A DNA stretch of 64,000 bases, taken from contig JABCZN010000007.1 in assembly GCA_013289665.1 (NCBI GenBank), positions 146,708 to 210,707 on the forward strand, in the 5' to 3' direction. The notes under the pieces were generated by a model that was given only the letters and a program-made list of their open reading frames with translations, was not told the origin of the DNA and made no database searches. The position numbers and the translations under genes were made by a program. The DNA is from Acidobacteriota bacterium (GTDB lineage: Bacteria; Acidobacteriota; Terriglobia; Acidiferrales; UBA7541). Positions 8,778-16,397 of the stretch are shown here, piece by piece (position 1 is the first letter of the stretch; each line of letters starts with the position of its first letter).

Positions 8778-11186
8778 TTGGCCAGCCAGGAACAAGAATC
8801 CGTCCTTGATCTCTTACCTCTCTCACTGAATTTGCTCGCGGAGCAGGAAGTTGTGCCTCGCGCGAAAGTGTTTGCGCGATTTGTGTCGGAGTTGATTGCC
8901 GATGCGGCGGTGAGCGTATATACGCTTGCGAGCGTTGACGAGAAAACGGTTTGGATTCCGCGGGCGACGGTGGGCGAGGCGAAGCTGCACGACGAGGAGA
9001 TTCCGGCGGAGTCCGGGCTGCTCGGAATGGTGTTTGCTGGGAGCGACGCAATCAACCGGACGGCGGCGGAGATCAAGCGGGAAGACTATCCCCATATAGA
9101 CATTCGAAAGTCACTGCTATCGCTGACTTACCTTCCGCTGGTTCACAACGAAAACCTGGTCGGGGCGCTGGAGATACTGGCGTTTGAGGAGGAGATTTCC
9201 GGGGAGTCTGTGGACGCTTTGTTGCCGGCGACAGAGGTGGCAGCGGCGGCGATCGCGACGGCGGGAGCGTACGAGGAGGAGCGGCACGGGACGATGACGT
9301 CGATCACACGATTGACGCAGCTCTATGACCTGGAGAAGGTTTTTTCATCGACGCTGGAGATGGATGAGCTGTTACCGCTTATTGGAACAAAGATCGCGGA
9401 AATTCTGGATTGCCAGGCGGTAAACATCTGGCTGATGCTTCCGGACGAGTCCGTGGAATTGATGCACCAGGCCGGGGAAGACGCAACGACATTTAAAGGG
9501 CAAAAGCTGAAGGCGAACGAGGGCGTGGCCGGAACGGTGTCGGATAACGGGGAGCCGATTTGCATCAGCGATGCGAGCGAAGAAAGGCTGGTGGAGCGGA
9601 ATAAGGATGCTGGGGAGGCGAGAGTATTTTCACTGGCGGCGGCGCCCATACTGGAAAAATCGGCATTGGTGGGAGTGGTTGAGGCAGTCAACAAGCTGGA
9701 TGGAAACCCTTTCGACGAAGACGACCTGTTTACGCTGAGCAATCTTGCGGAGACGGCGTCCACGGCGTTGCACAACGCGAGTTTGTTGCTGGCTGAGCGC
9801 AAGGTAGAAGTGCTGGAAACGCTGAACACGGTCAGCCATGAGATTACTTCGACACTGAATCTGGAGCGGATGCTGCAGACGATCGTGAACGCGCCCCAAG
9901 CGGTGATTCCGTATGAGCGGGCGGCGATTGTTCTTGAGCACGGCGGAAGGTTCAAGCTGAGCGCGGTGACCGGATTGACGCAGGTGCAGGTAGACCATCC
10001 GGATATCGCACCGCTCAATGGGATCCTGCAATGGGCTTCACTTTCGGAAGAAGTTATTCACGTGCGGCAGCACGGCGTGGAGATTGACGCCGAGCGGGAA
10101 GAGGCCAAGGCCAAATTCAGAAAATATTTCGAAGAGTCCGGGATGCGTGGATTTTACGCACGTCCCCTGAACGACGATACGGGACGCGTGGGAATGCTGT
10201 CGATGGAAAGCCAGGATCCGGATTTTCTGGGTCCCGCGCACCTGGAGATTGTGGAAGTGCTGGCGGGGCAGGCGACGGTGGCGCTGCGGAATGCGCAGAT
10301 GTACAAGGAGGTGCCGTTTATTTCGGTGCTGGAGCCGGTGCTGGTCAGGAAACGCAAGTTCATGGCCATGCGGAAAAGGAAGCGGGCGGCGATCCTCGTG
10401 CTGGCGGGGATCGGATTACTGTTTCTGGTGGCGTGCCCGCTGCCGATGCGGGTGGATGGCGACGCGGTGGTGGCGCCGGGGAAGCGGGCGCTGGTTCAGC
10501 CGGAAGTTGAAGGAGTGATCGGGAAAGTGCTTGTGCGGGAAGGGGAACACGTGCAGCGCGGGCAGGTGTTGGCGGAGATGGAGGGATGGAGTTTTCGCTC
10601 GGCGCTGGCTTCGGCAGAATCGAGATTTGAAACGGCGATGCTGGAGATGAACAAGGCGCTGGCTTCGAACGACGGAACGGAAGCCGGGGTCCGGCGGGTG
10701 CAAGCGGATTATTGGGAGGCGGAAGTGGAGCGGGCGAAGCAAATGGTCGATCGCACGGAGTTGCGCTCACCGATTGACGGCGTCGTAGCTACACCGCACG
10801 TGGAAGATTTTGCGGGGCGGAAACTGGAGCCGGGAGATTCGTTTGCCGAGGTAGTGGATACGTCGCAAGCGATCGTGGATGTGGCCGTTGAGGATGTTGA
10901 CGCGGGATTGCTGAAAGCGGGGCAGGGGGCGGTGGTCAAACTGAACAGTTACCCGACGCGGACGTTTCACGGGGAAGTATCGGTGGTGAGTCCGAAGGGA
11001 ACTATCGTGCGGGATGGGGCAGTGTTTTACGCGCGTGTATCGGTGCCCAATGAGCAAGGAGCGATTCGGGCTGGGATGGAAGGACGCGGGAAGGTGCGGG
11101 TAGGCTGGTCGCCGTCCGGGTATGTAATTTTCCGGCGGCCGTTTATGTGGATCTATTCGAAAATCTGGTATTGGCTGGGCTGGTAG
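8778..11186 (+). CDS. GAF-domain sensor fused to a membrane-anchored HlyD/biotinyl-lipoyl adaptor domain
   Basis: N-terminal repeated GAF-like domains (LTQLYDLEKVFSSTLEMDELLPLIGTKIAEIL...), TM AAILVLAGIGLLFLVACPLPM, then EGVIGKVLVREGEHVQRGQVLAEM and HlyD-type PIDGVVATPHVEDFAGRKLEPGD. Confidence 0.8.
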   Translation: MASQEQESVLDLLPLSLNLLAEQEVVPRAKVFARFVSELIADAAVSVYTLASVDEKTVWIPRATVGEAKLHDEEIPAESGLLGMVFAGSDAINRTAAEIKREDYPHIDIRKSLLSLTYLPLVHNENLVGALEILAFEEEISGESVDALLPATEVAAAAIATAGAYEEERHGTMTSITRLTQLYDLEKVFSSTLEMDELLPLIGTKIAEILDCQAVNIWLMLPDESVELMHQAGEDATTFKGQKLKANEGVAGTVSDNGEPICISDASEERLVERNKDAGEARVFSLAAAPILEKSALVGVVEAVNKLDGNPFDEDDLFTLSNLAETASTALHNASLLLAERKVEVLETLNTVSHEITSTLNLERMLQTIVNAPQAVIPYERAAIVLEHGGRFKLSAVTGLTQVQVDHPDIAPLNGILQWASLSEEVIHVRQHGVEIDAEREEAKAKFRKYFEESGMRGFYARPLNDDTGRVGMLSMESQDPDFLGPAHLEIVEVLAGQATVALRNAQMYKEVPFISVLEPVLVRKRKFMAMRKRKRAAILVLAGIGLLFLVACPLPMRVDGDAVVAPGKRALVQPEVEGVIGKVLVREGEHVQRGQVLAEMEGWSFRSALASAESRFETAMLEMNKALASNDGTEAGVRRVQADYWEAEVERAKQMVDRTELRSPIDGVVATPHVEDFAGRKLEPGDSFAEVVDTSQAIVDVAVEDVDAGLLKAGQGAVVKLNSYPTRTFHGEVSVVSPKGTIVRDGAVFYARVSVPNEQGAIRAGMEGRGKVRVGWSPSGYVIFRRPFMWIYSKIWYWLGW

Positions 11187-11201
11187 GAGCACGGAGAAGT
11201 C

Positions 11202-12113
11202 ATGCGAAAAGAGTGGATATTGGTCGGGCTGGGGGCAGCTTTCCTGGCGATCGGATGTGGAGACGAAAAAGGGCCGGTGAGTGGCGTTGCCAATGCAGCG
11301 GCGCCGGCGGCGCCGGTTCAGCCGCAGCCGGCGACTCCGAAAGCCACTGAACCCGGAAATGCGTCGCTATCCGTATCGGGGCCGATCATTGTGGAGCATC
11401 AAGTGGACCTGACGGCTCAGCGGGACGGGATCCTTGAGAAGATTTATTTTGACGCGCCGGCGAGAGTGAGAGCGGGAACGTTGCTGGCACAACTCGATGA
11501 CCGGCAGATCAAATCGAATCTGGAGGCAGCGCGGGCGAAGACGCGCAGTATCGCGGCGGACTTGAAGAACTGGCAGGCCGAGGCGGAAGTGTTGAAGTCC
11601 GATTATGTCCGGCAGCAGCATTTGATGGAGCTGGGGCTCACATCACAAGAGCAGTTGGAGCATGCCAAATACAAGGCGGAGTCCGACCAATGGGACATCC
11701 TGAGGGTGACGGAGACGCTCAATACCGCGAAGGAAGAGGAACACTCGCTGGAACTGGAGCTGGAGAAAACTAAAGTGACCGCGCCGTTCAACGGACTGAT
11801 TGCGCGGCGTTATGTGCGCGAGGGGCAGAATGTGCCGAAGGGCGAACGGCTGTTCTGGGTGACCGCGGAAGCGCCGCTGCTGGTACGCTTCACGTTGCCA
11901 GAAAAGTTTTTCGGGAAAATGCGCAATGGGCAGACGGTGGAAGTTAACTGTGCCGACGCGCCGGCGGAAAAGCATCTGGCGAAGGTAAAGCAGGTAAGCC
12001 CGGTGGTGGATCCATCGAGCGGAACGTTTGAAGTGCTGGTGGAACTGATGGGTGACCGCGGTTCGCTGCGCCCAGGCATGACGGCCCTGGCGCATCTGGA
12101 AAACTCCCACTGA
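11202..12113 (+). CDS. HlyD/RND-type periplasmic adaptor, possible lipoprotein
   Basis: LGAAFLAIGCGDE possible lipobox; lipoyl halves flank a coiled coil; KVTAPFNGLIARRYVREGQNVPKG. Confidence 0.85.
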   Translation: MRKEWILVGLGAAFLAIGCGDEKGPVSGVANAAAPAAPVQPQPATPKATEPGNASLSVSGPIIVEHQVDLTAQRDGILEKIYFDAPARVRAGTLLAQLDDRQIKSNLEAARAKTRSIAADLKNWQAEAEVLKSDYVRQQHLMELGLTSQEQLEHAKYKAESDQWDILRVTETLNTAKEEEHSLELELEKTKVTAPFNGLIARRYVREGQNVPKGERLFWVTAEAPLLVRFTLPEKFFGKMRNGQTVEVNCADAPAEKHLAKVKQVSPVVDPSSGTFEVLVELMGDRGSLRPGMTALAHLENSH

Positions 12114-12120
12114 AGAAGCC

Positions 12121-14280
12121 ATGAACCTGACGCGCGCACTGGAAGTGGCCCTGCCGGACATACCGGCGCGGAAGCTTGCGGAGAGCTATCCGCGGCTGGA
12201 TCCGGGGACGACGTTCCGTGTGCACGTCGAGGGCGGAAAACCAATCGTGCGGGTGTATGTTCCGAGTATCGCGGGCATGTTTACGTTTGAGCAAGCGCAG
12301 TGGGCGCTGACGCAGTTATTTGACGGAAAGCGAAGTTACGAGGAGATCGCGGAGCTGTACTCGCAGCAAAACGGGATTCAATATGACGCGGAGACTGTCA
12401 GGGAATTTGGGGCGAGTCTCGAATCGAGTGAATTCTGGTACAAGACGCCGCAAGAAAAAAATGTCCAACTAATGCAATTGAGCCGTGAGGAAAGGAAGAA
12501 GAGGTTAAAGGGCAAGAGCATCTGGGCCGACCTCTCGGACGTGGATTTCCCGGCATTCAATCCAGATCCGGTGGTTACCTGGGTGCACGACAAAACGCGA
12601 TTCATCTACACGCCATGGTTCACGGTTTTGTGCGCGATGGTGGTGCTTTTCAGCGCGGGGATAACGATAGCGTACTGGCCGGAGCTCTGGCAGGACACGG
12701 TTGATTTTTACACGTTCTCGAAACGGTCCTGGCTGGACGTATTCAATTACTACGTGTTGGGGATGTTTGTGGTTGGCGTGCACGAATTTGCTCACGCCCA
12801 TGCCTGCAAGCATTACGGGGGGCGGGTGCCAGCGATGGGGTTCGCACTGGTATACCTCATGCCCGCGTTCTACACGGATACGACGGAGGGATTCGTCCAT
12901 GGCTCACGCTATCAACGGCTGATCATCTCGTTCGCCGGGGTTTGGTCGGAGATGGTTCTTTATGCCATCGTGACGCCGATCTGGTGGGCCACGCCGCCGG
13001 ACACTCTGCTGCACAACAGCGCGCACTTCACGATGATGCTGACGGGTTTGATGTCGTTGATCATGAATTGGAATCCGTTGATCAAGCTTGACGGCTATTA
13101 CATGCTCTGCGATCTGGTGGGCATGGATAGTTTGAAGGAAGATTCAACGGCTTATGCCTCGGCGTGGGTCAGAAAGCACATCTGGAGACTTCCGGTAGAG
13201 GTGCCGTACATACCAAAGTCACGCCGGTTTGCATTTGTGTTTTACGCGCTGGCTTCGGGCATTTACAGCTACACCGTGCTGTACATTGTGGCGCGTTTTA
13301 CCGGCAATTTTGTTCGGAATTTCAGCCCGGAATGGGGATTCATTCCAGAAATTGGCGTTGCCTTGATCATTTTCAGATCGCGTATTCGTTTACTGGTGAA
13401 CTTTATGAAATTTCTCTATTTGGACAAGAGAGACCGTGTCGTGGCGTGGTTTACGCCAAAACATACGGCCCTGACCGCCGGCATCGTCGGGCTCCTGCTC
13501 GCTGTTCCCGTTTGGAGAGAGTCGGTGGCCGGCAGTTTTGTGCTGCAGCCGGTGAACCAGGCAGTGGTGCGAGCCCACGTAGCCGGAGCGATTACGAAGG
13601 TTTTCGTTCGTGAGGGAGAGGAACTGCAACAGGGCAGCCCGCTGGCGACATTGAGCAACTTGCCGCTGCAATCCAATCTTTCCGAGGCCCGGACGAAACT
13701 GCTTTTGGCCTCGGCAGAGGCCAAAAAGGCGGGGTTGAGCTATCAAGGGTACGGAAGCGCCCTTGTGGAAAGGGAGCGGTCGAAGAAGCAACTTGGACAG
13801 ATATCCGACATGAATACCGCCCTGGACATGACCGCCCCCATCGAGGGAACCGTGATGACGCCGAAGGTTCAGTCTCTATTGGGCACCTATCTGAAACCAG
13901 GTGGTGAACTACTGGAAATAGCGGACCTGTCACGCTTGAGGGCCAGGATTTACATCTCGGAATTTGACCTCTACAAGATTCGAACTGGCCAGCCGGCAAA
14001 GCTGCAGTTTGAGGCGATGCTGCATCGAAGGGATGGAGAGGTGAGCATGGTCTCCGCCCGCCCAGCGGAAACACCGCGAATGCCAGCTGATGAAGTGGCC
14101 TCCGATACCGGCCCGGGACGCGTGCACCAATTCTATTGCGTGGATATCGTGATAATGAATGCCCAGCGCGATTTGAAGCCGGGGATGAGCGGAGTTGCCA
14201 GGGTTTATAGCGGTCGCCGGAGTATTGCGGGAATGGCTCTGGAGGAGATCAGGAATATTTGGGGCCGGAAGCTCTGGTAA
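12121..14280 (+). CDS. M50-family peptide zinc metalloprotease-like membrane protein fused to a HlyD-type domain
   Basis: HEFAHAHACKHYGG (HExxH), NWNPLIKLDGYYMLCDLVG, multiple TM segments, C-terminal VREGEELQQGSPLATLSN lipoyl/HlyD region. Confidence 0.85.
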   Translation: MNLTRALEVALPDIPARKLAESYPRLDPGTTFRVHVEGGKPIVRVYVPSIAGMFTFEQAQWALTQLFDGKRSYEEIAELYSQQNGIQYDAETVREFGASLESSEFWYKTPQEKNVQLMQLSREERKKRLKGKSIWADLSDVDFPAFNPDPVVTWVHDKTRFIYTPWFTVLCAMVVLFSAGITIAYWPELWQDTVDFYTFSKRSWLDVFNYYVLGMFVVGVHEFAHAHACKHYGGRVPAMGFALVYLMPAFYTDTTEGFVHGSRYQRLIISFAGVWSEMVLYAIVTPIWWATPPDTLLHNSAHFTMMLTGLMSLIMNWNPLIKLDGYYMLCDLVGMDSLKEDSTAYASAWVRKHIWRLPVEVPYIPKSRRFAFVFYALASGIYSYTVLYIVARFTGNFVRNFSPEWGFIPEIGVALIIFRSRIRLLVNFMKFLYLDKRDRVVAWFTPKHTALTAGIVGLLLAVPVWRESVAGSFVLQPVNQAVVRAHVAGAITKVFVREGEELQQGSPLATLSNLPLQSNLSEARTKLLLASAEAKKAGLSYQGYGSALVERERSKKQLGQISDMNTALDMTAPIEGTVMTPKVQSLLGTYLKPGGELLEIADLSRLRARIYISEFDLYKIRTGQPAKLQFEAMLHRRDGEVSMVSARPAETPRMPADEVASDTGPGRVHQFYCVDIVIMNAQRDLKPGMSGVARVYSGRRSIAGMALEEIRNIWGRKLW

Positions 14281-14301
14281 AGGAAAATCTGGACGAAAAA
14301 A

Positions 14302-14328
14302 AAGAAGGCTGCCGGAGGCAGCCTTCTT
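14302..14328 (-). terminator. intrinsic terminator of the 57-aa peptide gene
   Basis: Perfect 12-bp stem aagaaggctgcc-gga-ggcagccttctt, flanked by an A-run that becomes poly-U on the minus-strand transcript. Confidence 0.85.
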
Positions 14329-14352
14329 CCAAAACGTATTAAAAGCAAGAAA

Positions 14353-14526
14353 CTAGGCACGGGCAACCTTGGCGCGCTTGGTCATTTTGCTGCGCTTGGT
14401 CATCTTGGTCATTTTGGATCTCTTGCTGATGACGTGGGAGGCTTCAGGGGCTGGAGCCGAACTGGCTGCGTTGGCCTTCTTGGTGGTTTTCAGAGTGCTG
14501 ATCAGGCTCTTCTTTTCGATAGACAT
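14353..14526 (-). CDS. 57-aa strongly basic small peptide, uncharacterised
   Basis: Manual translation: MSIEKKSLISTLKTTKKANAASSAPAPEASHVISKRSKMTKMTKRSKMTKRAKVARA*. AAGGAG ribosome-binding site 10 nt upstream, terminator downstream. Absent from the ORF track because it is <60 aa. Confidence 0.75.
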   Translation of the reverse strand: MSIEKKSLISTLKTTKKANAASSAPAPEASHVISKRSKMTKMTKRSKMTKRAKVARA

Positions 14527-14579
14527 GGCTGGGTAGCTCCTTATTTTTTTGATTTTGTCCCGCAGACACTGGCCAATAG

Positions 14580-14596
14580 TGCAGGTGACTGGCCAA
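14580..14596 (-). promoter_or_regulatory. putative sigma54 -24/-12 promoter
   Basis: Minus strand TTGGCCAGTCACCTGCA: GG-N10-GC spacing, 10 of 13 informative positions match YTGGCACG-N4-TTGCW; lies 54 nt upstream of the peptide start. Confidence 0.5.
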
Positions 14597-14700
14597 AGTT
14601 GCGGGTGGGCGGATGAGGCAGGATCTTCGCAGAAAAGAAAGAACTTAGCAGGAAAGCACGATTGAAAGCGGGTGGCAGAGGGGGTGAGAATTTTGCCGGA

Positions 14701-14739
14701 TGGTCAAAAATTAACCGCTGACGGGTAAAAAATTGACCA
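14701..14739. promoter_or_regulatory. putative activator-binding (UAS) region
   Basis: Direct repeats AAAAATTAACC (14706-14716) and AAAAATTGACC (14728-14738), 22 bp apart, enclosed by TGGTCAA...TTGACCA inverted arms; about 105-160 bp upstream of the sigma54-like site. Confidence 0.4.
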
Positions 14740-14787
14740 CCTTCTTGGGCTCGAGCCGCGAAAGATTGGATCTCGTTCCCGGGCATG

Positions 14788-16185
14788 TCAATCGAGGTGG
14801 TGCTTGCGGCAGAGGTACTTCATTCGCTGGGGATCCACCTGGAGGAGTTGGGCGGCAGCGGTTTTCTTGCCGCCGGTGCGGCGCAGGGCCGCGTTCAGAT
14901 AAGCGACTTCAATTTTTTCCATTTCGGCATCGAAATCCACGCCCAACTCGGGAATAAGGATAGCTTCCTGACCGCTGGCGCTGTGATGGAGCAGGTGCTG
15001 CGGCAAGTGTTCCGGAGTGATGACGTGGCCAGGGACCATGACGACTAGGCGCTGGACGACGTTTTCGAGTTCCCGAACATTGCCAGGCCAGGTGTAGTCC
15101 TCCAGGATTTCGAGGACTTCCGGCTGCAGGGTTTTGAGGGGCTTTTTGGCGGCGGCGCAATAGACGCGCAGGAAGTGGTCGACGAGAAGCGGGAGGTCGC
15201 CGTTGCGTTCGCGTAGCGGGGGAATAATGATGGGCACGACGTTGATGCGGAAGTAGAGATCTTCGCGGAAGCGGCCTTTGCGGACGGAGTCTTCGAGGTC
15301 TTCGTTGGTGGCGGTGATCAAACGAAAATCGATTTTGCGGGTGGCGCGGCTGCCAAGGCGCTGCACGGAGCGTTCCTGGAGAACGCGCAAGAGTTTGCTT
15401 TGCAGGTTGGGATTAAGAGTGGTGATTTCGTCGAGGAAGAGAGTGCCGTTGTGGGCCGATTCGACCATGCCGGGCTTGGCGGAATCGGCGCCTGTGAAGG
15501 CGCCCTTTTCGTAGCCGAACAGTTCGGACTCCATTAGGGTTTCAGGCAGTGCCGAGCAGTTGAGGCAGACAAAAGGGTGATCCGCGCGGTCGCCGCATTG
15601 GACAATGGCCTGGGCGACGAGTTCCTTGCCGACACCGCTTTCGCCGCGAAGGACCACCGAGGCGCCGGTGCCGGCAACGGCTTCGACGGCTTGATAGACC
15701 TTCTGCATCGCGGCGCTGCCACCAACCAGCCTGTGGAAAGCAGCTTTGCTTTCAAACTGCTGGAGAAGGCGGCGGCCCTCGAGTTCGAGGGCGCGCTTTT
15801 CGATGGCGCGGCAAAGGACGATTTGCAGTTCTGCGTAATTCAAAGGTTGCAGGAAGAATTCGTCGGCGCCGGCCTGGCTGGCTTTGAGAGGGATGGTGCG
15901 GTTGTTGGTCTGGGTGAAGGCGACGATGACGACGTCGTCGCGAATCTTGCGCATCTCAGAAAGGACATCAAGGCCGTCGCCGGGGCCGTCGCCGATGCAA
16001 TCGAGGTTGAAGAGGATGGCGTGGAGATCGGGGAGCTCCAGGGCGGATTTGATTTCGTCTTCGGTGGAGGCGAGGGTGGTGCGAAATTGCGCGCCGAGGT
16101 GCTTGCGCAGTTCGGGGAAGAGCTGGTCGTCGTCGGTGATGACGGCGAGGGCATAACGTTCCGGACTGGCGGCTGGTTCGGGCAA
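14788..16185 (-). CDS. sigma54-dependent response regulator (receiver-like, AAA+, Fis-type HTH)
   Basis: GESGVGKELVAQAI (Walker A), GYEKGAFTGADSAKPG (GAFTGA), FLDEIT, WPGNVRELENVV, C-terminal Fis-like HTH. Confidence 0.93.
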   Translation of the reverse strand: MPEPAASPERYALAVITDDDQLFPELRKHLGAQFRTTLASTEDEIKSALELPDLHAILFNLDCIGDGPGDGLDVLSEMRKIRDDVVIVAFTQTNNRTIPLKASQAGADEFFLQPLNYAELQIVLCRAIEKRALELEGRRLLQQFESKAAFHRLVGGSAAMQKVYQAVEAVAGTGASVVLRGESGVGKELVAQAIVQCGDRADHPFVCLNCSALPETLMESELFGYEKGAFTGADSAKPGMVESAHNGTLFLDEITTLNPNLQSKLLRVLQERSVQRLGSRATRKIDFRLITATNEDLEDSVRKGRFREDLYFRINVVPIIIPPLRERNGDLPLLVDHFLRVYCAAAKKPLKTLQPEVLEILEDYTWPGNVRELENVVQRLVVMVPGHVITPEHLPQHLLHHSASGQEAILIPELGVDFDAEMEKIEVAYLNAALRRTGGKKTAAAQLLQVDPQRMKYLCRKHHLD

Positions 16186-16397
16186 GTGAATGGCTTCCGT
16201 GATTGACTGGGGATTATAGGCGAGCGCGGGGAAACGAAGAAGATCAAAGTTGCGAGGGCGGCCTCGCGCTGGGCGAGATCTCAGATGAGGGCGCAGGCGG
16301 AGTAGTCCGTGCTGGTTATGTAGCGGGCGCTGTCGGCAGCGGGCGACGAGGACACGTTTCCGTGGGTGGAGAAAAAGTGTCCTGACTGGTTGGGAGA

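Noticed and set aside
14574-14590. Plus-strand sigma54-like TGGCCAAAGTTGC near 14590
   Set aside because: Spacing between GG and GC is 8 rather than 10; only the minus-strand element has correct spacing.
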